A stretch of DNA of 34,447 nt from an uncultured Bacilli bacterium (lineage in GTDB: Bacteria; Bacillota_I; Bacilli_A; RF39; UBA660), in assembly GCA_934102055.1 (NCBI GenBank), contig CAKOSE010000010.1, positions 1-34,447 of the forward strand, written 5' to 3'. How positions within the stretch are numbered: the stretch's first letter is position 1; each line of letters begins with the position of its first letter. Positions 16,968 through 25,217 of this stretch are shown in pieces. A model generated the notes under the pieces. That model worked only from the letters and a program-made list of their open reading frames with translations, had not been told where the DNA came from and made no database searches. Both the position numbers and the translations under genes were made by a program.

Positions 16968-16983
16968 CCTAAAAAGTTGACAT

Positions 16984-17724
16984 TTATTTTAGTTTGCTAT
17001 CTCCGGTTTTGTAATCTATAGTTATTCCTTCTTGGACGTTATATACATATACGTTGAATCTTATTCCTTTTCCGTTGTCTTCGACTGAGTAGGCTTCCAT
17101 TTGTGCTCCACTTGCTAGGAGATTATTTTCTTTGAAGATTGGGGTTACTCTGTATAATACGTGGTTGTTTGTTTCTTTTACGTAATCTGCTACTTTGTTT
17201 TCGAATTCTAACATTCCCACTGTGTTCATGTATCTTGTACATGTTATTAGATTTTGTTCATTTGCATTTTCTCCGGTTAATTGATAACCAATTAGATGAC
17301 ATCTGTTGTAAAGATATTTTCCATCTACATTATCGTATTTTATTGTATGCCAACCTGATGGTTTTATCATTCCTATTCTTCCTCTTTTTTCTGTTGGCAT
17401 TGTTTCTTTACTTACGTTTGCATATGCTACACCGCATCTGTTTAGACTATCTAGGTGGCTATACTTTTCGAATGATTTTGTTGTTTTGTCTTCTTCTTTA
17501 AAGTTTGGTTTGTTATCATTTATTGTTATGTATGGCTTTCCATTATATTCTGGTATATTTCCTATGTCATATGTTTTTGTTTCTGTTATACCTAATAGTG
17601 ATGTTTTTATATCTTGTAATACTTCGTTTGTTGTTCCTTGTGATATTCCTATTATGATTGCTATTACTATAACTATTAGCGATATTATTAATTTATTTAA
17701 TTTTTTCTTTTGTTTTTTGGTCAT
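16984..17724 (-). CDS. DNA/RNA non-specific endonuclease, membrane-anchored
   Basis: A 246-aa protein with an N-terminal signal anchor (about residues 11-29) and an extracytoplasmic Endonuclease_NS beta-beta-alpha-metal domain. The catalytic motif is YLYNRCHLIGYQLTG (about 137-151), in which H143 is the general base and Cys replaces the Gly of DRGH. It is followed by ANEQNLITCTRYMNT, which supplies the metal-binding Asn. Relatives include streptococcal EndA, used in DNA uptake, virulence or nutrient scavenging. It is expected to act outside the membrane. GGGAGG lies upstream of the ATG. No clear terminator follows; rpsP has its own promoter. Confidence 0.9.
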   Translation of the reverse strand: MTKKQKKKLNKLIISLIVIVIAIIIGISQGTTNEVLQDIKTSLLGITETKTYDIGNIPEYNGKPYITINDNKPNFKEEDKTTKSFEKYSHLDSLNRCGVAYANVSKETMPTEKRGRIGMIKPSGWHTIKYDNVDGKYLYNRCHLIGYQLTGENANEQNLITCTRYMNTVGMLEFENKVADYVKETNNHVLYRVTPIFKENNLLASGAQMEAYSVEDNGKGIRFNVYVYNVQEGITIDYKTGDSKLK

Positions 17725-17756
17725 ATTTTGCCTCCCTACTTTGTTTTATTATAGCA

Positions 17757-17793
17757 TAAAAAAAGCCTATAAATATATAGTTTTTATAAGCTT
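17757..17793 (-). terminator. Intrinsic terminator after cotE
   Basis: Minus-strand 11-bp hairpin AAGCTTATAAA / TTTATAGGCTT (one G-U) at 17763-17793, followed by a run of T residues. Confidence 0.85.
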
Positions 17794-18337
17794 ATTTGTT
17801 TTCTTCGATGAAGTCTTCTTTTACTTCGTTATCTATGTCTTTCATTATATCTTTTTCTTCTTGATCATCTATTATTTCTTCCCATTTTTCTTCACTTTCG
17901 TCTACTGCTATTCTTACTTTTGCGTCTCCTACTATTTCTATTCCTAGTTCTTTTTCTATGTCGTATTCTATTTTTCCATCTTTTATTTCTGCTTTTATAC
18001 ATGTTGGATCTTTCAGACTTTCTACTATTACTTCGCTATTGTTTCCTATGTTACTTTCTCTTCTTTTTGTTACGTTTAGTAGTTCGTCATATGATATTGA
18101 TTGTTTTGATACTAGTGTTTTTGTATCGTTATCATATGAGTACCAGATATTGACATCACTTGTTCCTTTTATTCTTATTTTATTGTTTTCTTTATAGCCT
18201 TGGAATTTGTGATTTATTACCCAGCATCCTAATATTGTTGATGGTTTTTCTTCTGGTGTTAGGCTATAATGGTTTGTAAATTGTTTTTTGCCTTTACCTA
18301 AGACTGTTTTTGTTACGATTTCTCTATAGTTAGACAT
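17792..18337 (-). CDS. cotE: Outer spore coat morphogenetic protein CotE
   Basis: 181 aa, the same length as B. subtilis CotE. The N-terminal block SNYREIVTKTVLGKGKK, the segment TPEEKPSTILGCWVINHKF, the strand VNIWYSYDNDTKTLVSK, the region DPTCIKAEI and the acidic tail (EEKWEEIIDDQEEKD onward) line up with CotE, which organises assembly of the outer spore coat. It lies next to miaB, as in Bacillus (miaB-ymcA-cotE-mutS), which supports orthology. It implies sporulation or a recent sporulating ancestor. GGGGTGTG precedes the ATG. Confidence 0.9.
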   Translation of the reverse strand: MSNYREIVTKTVLGKGKKQFTNHYSLTPEEKPSTILGCWVINHKFQGYKENNKIRIKGTSDVNIWYSYDNDTKTLVSKQSISYDELLNVTKRRESNIGNNSEVIVESLKDPTCIKAEIKDGKIEYDIEKELGIEIVGDAKVRIAVDESEEKWEEIIDDQEEKDIMKDIDNEVKEDFIEENK

Positions 18338-18405
18338 ATTTCACACCCCTTTAGTTTAATTTATGCTTTTAAATCTTTTTTAGTGCAAATAAAAGGAATA
18401 TGTTT

Positions 18406-19818
18406 TTATTTTACATATTCTCCATTTAAGCTCCAAGTTTTTGCTTCGTTTATTTTGACGTTTACTATTTGTCCTAGTATTGTTTCTGGACCTTTTAGGT
18501 TTACTAGTTTATTGGTGTCTGTGTATCCCATTAGGTATCCTTCTTTATCACTTGGTGCTTCGACTAGGACTTTTACTGTTTGGTTTTCTAATTTTTTGTT
18601 ATTTTCTAGAGCATATTTGTTGATTAGATCATTTAGTTTGTATAGTCTTTGTTCTTTTTCTTCTAGGGTTATTTCATCTTTCATTTTTTCTGCTGGGGTT
18701 CCTACTCTTTTTGAGAAGATGAATGTATAAGCTAGATCAAACTTACATTTATTTACTAGGTCTATTGTGTCTTCGAATTGTTCTTTTGTTTCGTTTGGGA
18801 AGCCTACTATTATGTCTGTTGAAATTGAAACGTTTTTTATTTTGTTTTTTAATTTGTTAAACAGGGTTAGGTATTCTTCTTTTGTGTATCTTCGTCCCAT
18901 TAGTTTTAATATATCTGTGTTTCCAGATTGCACGGGTAAGTGAATACTTGGCATTATGTTTGGATATTTTGCTATTATGTCTATCATTTCGTCAGTAAAG
19001 TCCCATGGATGAGATGTCATGAATCTTACTCTTTCTATGTTTGTTTTTGCTATGTCTTCTAGAAGGTTTGCCATGTTATAGTTTGTGTTTAGATCTTTTC
19101 CGTAAGCGTTTACGTTTTGTCCTAGCAAGGTTACTTCTTTGTATCCTTGTTTTTTTAGTTCTTGTACTTCTTTTATAATGTCGTCTTTGTTTCTGCTTCT
19201 TTGTTTTCCTCTGGTATATGGAACTATGCAGTAAGTACAGAATTTATCGCAACCATACATTATATTGACATAGGCTTTGTATTTGTTTTCTCTTTCTACT
19301 GGCATGCTTTCTATGATGTCTCCTTCGATACTTGGGGCTTCGATTGTTAAGTGTCTTTCTTTGAAGGAACTGGCTACTATGTCTCCTAGTTTATGGATAT
19401 TGTGTGTTCCTAGGACAAAGTCCATCCATTTATATTTGTCTTTTATTTCGTTTGCTACGACTTCTTCTTGAGTCATGCATCCTGTTATCCCTACGACTAT
19501 ATCTTTTTTTGTTTGTTTTAGATGTTTTATTCTTCCTAACATTCCAAATACTTTGTTATGAGCATTTTCTCTTATTGAACAGGTGTTTAACATGATTAAA
19601 TCAGCATCTTCAAAGTCTTTTACTTCTTTCATACCTAGTTCTTTTAGGAGTCCTTTCATGTTTTCACTATCATGTTCGTTCATTTGACAACCGTATGTTT
19701 TCAGGAAAAAGGTTTTATCTTTTAGGACTTTTTTGTTTTCATCATTTGCTTTATAGTTTTTTGTTTGTACTTCTTTTGTTGTTCTTTTTCTTGCTTCTTT
19801 TAAGTTTGGCATATTCAT
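18406..19818 (-). CDS. miaB: tRNA-2-methylthio-N6-dimethylallyladenosine synthase MiaB
   Basis: A 470-aa radical SAM methylthiotransferase that adds the 2-methylthio group to i6A37 of tRNA. The UPF0004 domain (first ~190 residues) has the cluster cysteines in KTYGCQMNEHDSENM, LNTCSIRENAHNKV and GCMTQE. The radical SAM domain has GCDKFCTYCIVPYTRG (CxxxCxxC). A TRAM domain closes the protein (about 395-470). All cysteines are present. The ATG at 19818 follows AGGAAGTG; the GTG three codons upstream overlaps that site and is rejected. It keeps the conserved neighbour cotE. Confidence 0.97.
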   Translation of the reverse strand: MNMPNLKEARKRTTKEVQTKNYKANDENKKVLKDKTFFLKTYGCQMNEHDSENMKGLLKELGMKEVKDFEDADLIMLNTCSIRENAHNKVFGMLGRIKHLKQTKKDIVVGITGCMTQEEVVANEIKDKYKWMDFVLGTHNIHKLGDIVASSFKERHLTIEAPSIEGDIIESMPVERENKYKAYVNIMYGCDKFCTYCIVPYTRGKQRSRNKDDIIKEVQELKKQGYKEVTLLGQNVNAYGKDLNTNYNMANLLEDIAKTNIERVRFMTSHPWDFTDEMIDIIAKYPNIMPSIHLPVQSGNTDILKLMGRRYTKEEYLTLFNKLKNKIKNVSISTDIIVGFPNETKEQFEDTIDLVNKCKFDLAYTFIFSKRVGTPAEKMKDEITLEEKEQRLYKLNDLINKYALENNKKLENQTVKVLVEAPSDKEGYLMGYTDTNKLVNLKGPETILGQIVNVKINEAKTWSLNGEYVK

Positions 19819-19840
19819 GTGTATCACTTCCTAGATATAG

Positions 19841-19869
19841 ATTATAAATTAAAAAGACAAATTAATCAA
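19841..19869 (-). promoter_or_regulatory. miaB promoter
   Basis: Minus-strand TTGATT (19864-19869), 17-nt spacer, TATAAT (19841-19846). Confidence 0.65.
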
Positions 19870-19886
19870 TAATTTATCTTGGGTTA

Positions 19887-20345
19887 TTATTTTTTATATA
19901 TTATTTCTTTATTTTCTAAAGTTATTTTTTGAATTTGTTTTGTTTTTGTTGATATTTCTATGGTAAAGATATCTTCTCCTATTGATATTTCGCTTTGAGT
20001 TGAATTATTCTCTTTTGGGAGTTTTTTCACTTCTTTTGGATATTGTACTTTTACTTGATATGTTGAGTTGTTTTCTTTTTTTAATGTATCTTTTAGGAGA
20101 CTATATTTTACTTGATCTTTTGATATTTTGTATTCCTTATCTGCATTTATAGAATAGTTTTCTGGTAGTAATTTATCTGGAATCACTTCTTGTATGTTTT
20201 GTAAAATTTCTTGGTTTGTTTTTTCATTTTCCTTTTTTATTATTGTTATTGTTGCTATTACTATAATCAAAACAATTAGTATTGTGATTGTTATTATTTT
20301 TACTTTTTTTGATTTTTGAACTTCTTTTAGTTTATGATTTGGCAT
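19887..20345 (-). CDS. Single-pass membrane protein, unknown
   Basis: 152 aa: a basic N-terminus, one transmembrane helix (about residues 18-37, Ile/Val/Thr-rich), then a ~115-residue hydrophilic extracytoplasmic part. That part has alternating strand patterns (YKISKDQVKYSLLKDTL, STYQVKVQYPKEVKKLP, IFTIEISTKTKQIQKITLE). The outward orientation follows the positive-inside rule. No family recognised. AAGGAAGTG precedes the ATG; own promoter. Confidence 0.6.
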   Translation of the reverse strand: MPNHKLKEVQKSKKVKIITITILIVLIIVIATITIIKKENEKTNQEILQNIQEVIPDKLLPENYSINADKEYKISKDQVKYSLLKDTLKKENNSTYQVKVQYPKEVKKLPKENNSTQSEISIGEDIFTIEISTKTKQIQKITLENKEIIYKK

Positions 20346-20365
20346 TTTTTCACTTCCTTATGGTA

Positions 20366-20394
20366 ATTATATAATATAAGTTATGGTTAGTCAA
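20366..20394 (-). promoter_or_regulatory. Promoter of the membrane-protein gene
   Basis: Minus-strand TTGACT (20389-20394), 17-nt spacer, TATAAT (20366-20371). Confidence 0.75.
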
Positions 20395-20408
20395 TTTTAT
20401 TATTATGT

Positions 20409-20439
20409 TATATAAAAAAACGAGTTTTTTCTCGTTTTT
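20409..20439 (-). terminator. Terminator of the ankyrin gene
   Basis: Minus-strand hairpin AAAAACGAG / CTCGTTTTT (20416-20439) continuing into a T run. Confidence 0.85.
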
Positions 20440-20441
20440 GA

Positions 20442-21131
20442 CTATTTATTTTCTTTTAATACTCCATATATCATGTTGTCTAAAGATTTTATATCTCCGG
20501 TTTTTACTAGTTTTTTTACTTCTTCAAAATTGTTTGTTAATGAGTTAATTATTTTTGTTAATTTTGGAAGTAGTTCTTTTTCTTTTAAGTTATCTACTAT
20601 TACTTCTAGGTTGTTCATTTTTGAGTATGTTCCGTAGTTATCATTTTTTATATATTTTTCATAAAGATTTTTAAATGAGATTAGGTCTATGTTGTTGAAT
20701 CTTTCATCTTCTAGTATTTTTACTGTTGTATAGATATAACTGTTATTTATTGATCTGTCTAGGATTGTTTCTCCTTGTTTATTTCTTATGTTTGGTAAGA
20801 AGTTTTTGTTTTTGTGTAGTTGTTTTATTATGTCTATTACTTCTAGATATTTTTTTGTTACTAGAATATGAGCAAATGTGTTACCATTTTTATCTTGATG
20901 GTTTACATCCCATTCTTTCTTTTTCATGTGTTTTAAGACTAAATCGTAATGATTTTTCTTTAATAAATAGCTTAGTACATCTTCTTCGTTATCGTTTATT
21001 AGGTTAATATCTGTAGATTTTTTTCTTAAGATTTTATCTACTAATTCTAAGTGTCCTTCATCTATTAAATTAAATATCTGGGACGGTTCTTCTTCGACTT
21101 TTTCTATTGCTTGTTTTTCATCGTAAAACAT
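20442..21131 (-). CDS. Ankyrin-repeat protein
   Basis: 229 aa, no signal peptide, mostly helical. Ankyrin-type units are visible, e.g. VNHQDKNGNTFAHILVTKKYLEVIDII (about residues 76-102) and PNIRNKQGETILDRSINNSYI (about 112-132), preceded by a degenerate unit from about 40. The rest (about 150-229) is helical without recognised domain. Probably a cytosolic protein-interaction module; partner unknown. AAGAGGTG lies upstream of the ATG. Own promoter and terminator. Confidence 0.75.
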   Translation of the reverse strand: MFYDEKQAIEKVEEEPSQIFNLIDEGHLELVDKILRKKSTDINLINDNEEDVLSYLLKKNHYDLVLKHMKKKEWDVNHQDKNGNTFAHILVTKKYLEVIDIIKQLHKNKNFLPNIRNKQGETILDRSINNSYIYTTVKILEDERFNNIDLISFKNLYEKYIKNDNYGTYSKMNNLEVIVDNLKEKELLPKLTKIINSLTNNFEEVKKLVKTGDIKSLDNMIYGVLKENK

Positions 21132-21165
21132 TTATATACACCTCTTTTTCACGTGACAATTAAAT

Positions 21166-21194
21166 ATTTTAGCAAAATTGTTGGAATTTGTCAA
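21166..21194 (-). promoter_or_regulatory. Promoter of the ankyrin gene
   Basis: Minus-strand TTGACA (21189-21194), 17-nt spacer, TAAAAT (21166-21171). Confidence 0.8.
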
Positions 21195-21269
21195 ATTTGA
21201 GTTGGGGTGTTGCAGGTGTTTTTGGAGATTTTGCGTTGTTATATAAGGATTTTGTTTTGGGTTATTTTT

Positions 21270-21863
21270 TTATTTTATAATGTTTTTTTGATTGTTTTCT
21301 TGTCTTGTTTTTATGTATTTTTCTAGGATTGATACTGCACCATCTAGGCCTGTTTTACTTGTATCTATTGTTATGTCATAGTTTCTTGCATCTATCCAGT
21401 TTTGTCCTGTGTAATAGTTGTAGTAGTTACCTCTTGCTTTGTCTTCTTTGGTTATTTCTTTTTCAGCATTTACTATGGAATGCTCTTTTCTTCTTGTTAT
21501 TCTTTCTATTCTTGACCCTAGTGGAGCGTGAATGAATATGCTTATTTTATTTTGATGATCTTTTAGGACGAAATCTGCGCATCTTCCTATTATTACACAG
21601 GATTCTTTTTTTGCTATATCTTTTATTATTTTGCTTTGGGTTTCAAACCTTTTTGTATTTGTTTCTATTCCTGCAAAGTACATTCTTCCTTTTTCTTTTA
21701 TTTCATCATCATTTTCTTCTAATTTTTCTTTTGTTTGTTTTGATAGTTCTGTTAAAAGTTCATTATTGTAACATTTTATATTTAGTTTTTCTGCTAGGAG
21801 TTCTCCGATATATCTTCCTCCTGAACCGTTTTCTCTATTTATTGTTATTATTAAATTTTCCAT
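21270..21863 (-). CDS. Cytidylate kinase-like family protein
   Basis: 197 aa of the Cytidylate_kin2 family: a P-loop-like N-terminus ITINRENGSGGRYIGELLAEKL (about residues 6-27), VIIGRCADFVL, a lid region RIERITRRKEHS and GQNWIDARNYDITIDTSKTG near the end. It differs from true cytidylate kinase (Cmk) and its substrate is not established. It starts one base after the stop of the DUF2798 remnant and has GGAAAAATTAAT before the ATG, so it may be cotranscribed with it. Confidence 0.85.
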   Translation of the reverse strand: MENLIITINRENGSGGRYIGELLAEKLNIKCYNNELLTELSKQTKEKLEENDDEIKEKGRMYFAGIETNTKRFETQSKIIKDIAKKESCVIIGRCADFVLKDHQNKISIFIHAPLGSRIERITRRKEHSIVNAEKEITKEDKARGNYYNYYTGQNWIDARNYDITIDTSKTGLDGAVSILEKYIKTRQENNQKNIIK

Positions 21864-21864
21864 A

Positions 21865-22338
21865 TTAATTTTTCCTTTCTTTATGAATTTGTTTCATTAT
21901 ATTTCTTGCTAGGGGTTGTGCTAGAAGCATTTCTATCCATAAGGCAATACAGAAGTTTCTTGGCCAATGTTTTAGGAAGTTTTCTATTAATTCTTGGGAA
22001 ATTCCTGTGTTTATTATTGTTCCTATTAAGGTAAATGTTATTGACATTCCTGTTACACAGAAGAGTATGTTAAATAGTATTTTTGTATTAAATCCATCGG
22101 ATGGTTCAGTAAATATATCTACTAGTTTTTAGGATAGTCTTCCTATTAGAAATGTTTCTATTAACATTGCTAGCACTACAAATATTGGGATACTTTTTAA
22201 CATAATTATTAAAGAATCTTTATTTATTCCTTTTTCTGTTCCTATGTTTAAAAGAACCATTAAAGTTACAGTTACTATACTTATTGTAAGACCATATATT
22301 AGTCCTTCTTTGTTATTTTTTGGTAATCTTTTTTCCAT
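21865..22338 (-). pseudogene. DUF2798 membrane protein interrupted by an in-frame stop
   Basis: The frame reads as one 157-codon DUF2798 protein (two tandem two-helix units) broken by a single TAA at 22129-22131. Before it lie 69 codons (from KRLPKNNKEGLIYGL to FLIGRLS); after it, in the same frame, come KLVDIFTEPSDGFNTKILFN, then FCVTGMS, then HWPRNFCIALWIEML and AQPLAR, the typical end of the family. Where relatives have Glu (GAA), this gene has TAA, so one G-to-T change explains it. No proper ribosome binding site precedes the ATG at 22047. Either a recent pseudogene, an error, or a split gene. Confidence 0.8.
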
Positions 22339-22353
22339 GTTTTCCTCCTTTTT

Positions 22354-22387
22354 TGCATAAAAATAATGCGATGATAATGTTCATCAC
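22354..22387 (-). promoter_or_regulatory. Two adjoining hairpins in the DUF2798 5' UTR
   Basis: Minus-strand inverted repeat GTGATGA / TCATCGC (22368-22387) abuts a second, GCAT / ATGC (22355-22369), just before AAAAAAGGAGG. They share bases, so only one can form at a time. It could be a repressor operator, the terminator of the upstream Nudix gene, or a translation control. A weak promoter (TTACGA 22431-22436, 17 nt, TATTCT 22408-22413) lies upstream. Confidence 0.4.
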
Positions 22388-22460
22388 ACATTTTTTGGTT
22401 CTTTTTAAGAATAGCACAAAAAAATTTTTTTCGTAAGTTTTTTTTTGTAATTTTTTTGTA

Positions 22461-22877
22461 TTAATTTATTAGTTCTTTGTTTATTAGTTTTAGAGTGTTT
22501 TTGTTATTTTCTTTTTCTAGTGTTTGGTAGGCTTCTTTGAAATTACACCATTTGTAGTTAGTATGTTCTTGTGATAGAGTGATTTTTTGGTTTTTGGTTA
22601 TTTCTACAATGAAGACATATTCTGTTATTATGAATTTATTTTCTTTTGGCCATTGTATTATTTGTTTTATGTTAGAGATATTTTTTATGTTTGTGATACC
22701 TAATTCTTCTTTTATTTCTCTAATTAAGCAATTTTTAAGTGTTTCTCCCTCTTCTAGGGTGCCGGTTACTGATTGCCAAAAACCACCATCTTTTTCATTT
22801 CTTTTTATTAGTAAGTATTCTATTTTTTGATTAGTTTTTGTATATACTACTCCTTGTACTTTTATTGGTAATTCCAT
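22461..22877 (-). CDS. Nudix hydrolase, NudB-like
   Basis: 138 aa with an intact Nudix box GTLEEGETLKNCLIREIKEELGI (Gx5Ex7REUxEExGU, about residues 39-61). The preceding GGFWQSVTG and overall length match dihydroneopterin-triphosphate pyrophosphatase-like Nudix proteins (folate pathway), although the substrate cannot be assigned safely. The upstream AAAAAGGAATGATAAC supplies the ribosome binding site. It is divergent from the plus-strand peptidase-E-like gene. Confidence 0.85.
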   Translation of the reverse strand: MELPIKVQGVVYTKTNQKIEYLLIKRNEKDGGFWQSVTGTLEEGETLKNCLIREIKEELGITNIKNISNIKQIIQWPKENKFIITEYVFIVEITKNQKITLSQEHTNYKWCNFKEAYQTLEKENNKNTLKLINKELIN

Positions 22878-22938
22878 GTTATCATTCCTTTTTTTATTTT
22901 TTTATATTGGTTATTAGTTTGTTTTTAGATATGTTTTT

Positions 22939-22967
22939 TTGTTAGTTTTTTGGTTTGGTGTTATAAT
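22939..22967 (+). promoter_or_regulatory. Promoter of the first peptidase-E-like gene
   Basis: TTGTTA (22939-22944), 17-nt spacer, TATAAT (22962-22967), then GTGAGG before the ATG at 22988. Confidence 0.7.
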
Positions 22968-22987
22968 TTTTTTAGTGAGGTATTGTT

Positions 22988-23536
22988 ATGAATATTTTTT
23001 TAACTTGTTATGGAGTTGATACTAGACATAAAGAAAGTATTAATTCCTATGATGAAATTATTGATGTTCTTAGAAATAAGAGAGTTATTATTATTCCCAA
23101 TGCTAGGCTTATTGGTGAGAATAGGGATTCTTCTTATAATGTTTATAAAGAGCTTAAGAAGAATAATATTTATTGTGAGATAGTTGATATAGATAGTAAT
23201 GATTTAAATTTAAGTTATTTTGACGCTATATATTTTACTGGTGGTGAGCCTAAGTATTTAATGAATTCTGTATATAACAATAATTTGTTTGATTTAATAA
23301 ATAATTTTATTATTAATGGTGGTATAATAATTGGACAATCTGCGGGTGCTATGATTTTTAATAAACAATATATTGATACTTCAACTCATAAAATTAGAAT
23401 TATTGATAATGGTTTTGATTTTTGTGATAGGGTTATAGTTCCTCATTTTGATTGTTTATCTGAAGATATTTTGAATTTTTTACCTGATAATATTTTGAAG
23501 ATAAATGATTCTGACGGAGTTATTAAGCTTGATTAA
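22988..23536 (+). CDS. Peptidase E-like protein (S51 family)
   Basis: 182 aa of the S51/class-I glutamine amidotransferase-like fold. The nucleophile elbow is GQSAGAM with S118, the candidate catalytic histidine is H153 in VPHFD, and FTGGEPKYL (about 83-91) is the usual upstream loop. Dipeptidase E cleaves Asp-X dipeptides; cyanophycinase is a relative. At 182 aa it is shorter than PepE (~230). Its last four bases overlap the convergent Nudix gene. Confidence 0.8.
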   Translation: MNIFLTCYGVDTRHKESINSYDEIIDVLRNKRVIIIPNARLIGENRDSSYNVYKELKKNNIYCEIVDIDSNDLNLSYFDAIYFTGGEPKYLMNSVYNNNLFDLINNFIINGGIIIGQSAGAMIFNKQYIDTSTHKIRIIDNGFDFCDRVIVPHFDCLSEDILNFLPDNILKINDSDGVIKLD

Positions 23537-23976
23537 TTTTTAATTATTTCTTTTAGTTCTATGGGAAGAATATTTGTGTTTTGAATTTCTTCTTTTTTTA
23601 TGAATTTATAAGATGAATTATTACTATCTTGGTTTCTTTTTACTTGTTTTAATTTTTCATATTCTTGTTTGGTTAATTTATATTCATGAATGAAATATAT
23701 TTCATGAACAGATTTATTGCCTATTTTAAAGAAGTTTTCTAATACTGTATTTTTGGTTATTTTGGTTTTATTTATGTTAAAATCCAATTCTTCTTTTAGT
23801 TCTCTTATTATTGTTTCTTTTGAGGATTCTAGGAGTTTTATTCTTCCTCCTGGAATTGTTTGGTGATTTGTGTTATCTCCATATTCTAGAAGAAAGTTAT
23901 CTTTGTAGTTTAAGATGCAGCCTGCTCTTATATTTAATATGGAATTATCAATGTTGATTGTTAAGTCTTTTGTCAT
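23533..23976 (-). CDS. Nudix hydrolase
   Basis: 147 aa with a Nudix box at about residues 43-66, GGRIKLLESSKETIIRELKE then ELDF; the Gly after REUxEE is replaced by Asp, a mild departure. The sequence before it (AGCILNYKDNFLLEYGDN) is a normal Nudix strand-helix entry. Substrate unknown. Ends tail to tail with the plus-strand S51 gene, with overlapping stop codons. GGAGAAAATG lies upstream. Confidence 0.85.
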   Translation of the reverse strand: MTKDLTINIDNSILNIRAGCILNYKDNFLLEYGDNTNHQTIPGGRIKLLESSKETIIRELKEELDFNINKTKITKNTVLENFFKIGNKSVHEIYFIHEYKLTKQEYEKLKQVKRNQDSNNSSYKFIKKEEIQNTNILPIELKEIIKN

Positions 23977-24002
23977 TTTTCATTTTCTCCTTTTTGAGTT
24001 TT

Positions 24003-25109
24003 TTATTTGCATTCAATTGCTATAACTGGCACTATCATTTCATCTTTTGTTATTCCAGCGTGATCAGCAAGATGTGGTGCTTGTTTTGTTCCTGTTGTGG
24101 TATATCTTATTGCTAGTGGGGAATTGCTAATAAATATGTAATCTCCGAGATAACTATCAATTCTGTTATGTTTTTTACCTTTTCCTAGCAAATGTTTATC
24201 TATGAACTCTTGCTTTGTATATAGTTTGTATTTATCTTTAAATTTTGTTGTAAAACTTTTATAAAATTCTTTTTGTTTTCCTTCTTTTATGAAAAATGAT
24301 ACAAATCTTGATTCTATAGATGGTGGCTTGCTTAAATACTCATCTATTTCTTTTATTTCATTTAGAAATATTTCTTTTACATCTATAGCACCATGATCTG
24401 CCGATATTATTATTAATGTGTCTTTTAGTTCTTTTGATAGTTTTTCTATTGTTTTATTTATGTTCTTTACTACATCTTTTGTTGTTTTTGAGGATGTTCC
24501 GTTGTGATGAATTGTATGATCTGGTTCATCCCAGTAGGCAGATATAAGATTTTTGTTATTGTTTTCACATACTATTTTTATTTTATTACATAATTCTTCA
24601 AAAGTTTTTGAACCATTTTTTTCAAAACTTGGAAATAGTTTTGTGTACTTTATGTTTGTATTTTTTTCACATATTTTTTCATAAATTGTTTTGTAATTTA
24701 AATCATTATTTTCTAGAAAACCTGATATTTTTTCTCCAGTATAAAAATCTGTTCCTAGAAATAACTCAATCATTCTGTCATATTCTTTATAATATGGCAT
24801 CCATCCAATCCAGCCACTTTCATATGGAGATAATCCGGAGTGAAAGGCAGTAGTGGCTGCTGCTGTAGTCGGTGGAAATACAGATGTTACTGTGGTTATT
24901 ACATTATTTTTTAAAATATCTTTATCTGTTAAGTTTTTGTTTATTATATTTTCTCCTAGGCAGTCTAAAATTAGGAAAACAACATTTTTATAGTTCTTTT
25001 TTAGAATAATGTCTAGTTCATTAAGCGATTTATAGTTGGACTTTATACCATAATGTTTTAATATTGAGGAACTAACTGATAGAATAGATTTGTTGTAGTT
25101 TGGTTTCAT
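24003..25109 (-). CDS. Alkaline-phosphatase-superfamily nucleotide pyrophosphatase/phosphodiesterase
   Basis: 368 aa of the NPP-type branch of the alkaline phosphatase superfamily. From the ATG at 25109, D49 lies in FLILDCLGEN and the nucleophile T81 in FPPTTAAATT. D194/D197/H198 lie in YWDEPDHTIHH, D238-H239 in SADHG, and a last His in HLADHAG, so both zinc sites look complete. No signal peptide, so probably cytosolic. A TTG six codons upstream overlaps the GGAGTG site and is rejected. Substrates of such enzymes are phosphodiesters or nucleotides; the actual one is unknown. Located just after the terminator of the Rel-headed operon. Confidence 0.85.
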   Translation of the reverse strand: MKPNYNKSILSVSSSILKHYGIKSNYKSLNELDIILKKNYKNVVFLILDCLGENIINKNLTDKDILKNNVITTVTSVFPPTTAAATTAFHSGLSPYESGWIGWMPYYKEYDRMIELFLGTDFYTGEKISGFLENNDLNYKTIYEKICEKNTNIKYTKLFPSFEKNGSKTFEELCNKIKIVCENNNKNLISAYWDEPDHTIHHNGTSSKTTKDVVKNINKTIEKLSKELKDTLIIISADHGAIDVKEIFLNEIKEIDEYLSKPPSIESRFVSFFIKEGKQKEFYKSFTTKFKDKYKLYTKQEFIDKHLLGKGKKHNRIDSYLGDYIFISNSPLAIRYTTTGTKQAPHLADHAGITKDEMIVPVIAIECK

Positions 25110-25139
25110 ATTTATTTCACACTCCAATCTTTTATATTA

Positions 25140-25168
25140 AGAATACACTATATTATTTGAATTTTCAA
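25140..25168 (-). promoter_or_regulatory. Promoter of the NPP-like gene
   Basis: Minus-strand TTGAAA (25163-25168), 17-nt spacer, TATTCT (25140-25145). Confidence 0.55.
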
Positions 25169-25179
25169 TTTATTTTTTT

Positions 25180-25208
25180 ATTATAAAAGAGCAGATTTCT
25201 CTACTCTA
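25180..25208 (-). terminator. Terminator at the end of the Rel-headed operon
   Basis: Minus-strand hairpin AGAGTAG / CTGCTCT (25188-25207, one G-U), then TTTTATAATAAA. The 29-nt sequence recurs with one difference at 34337-34365. Confidence 0.85.
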
Positions 25209-25217
25209 CAATAGTTT

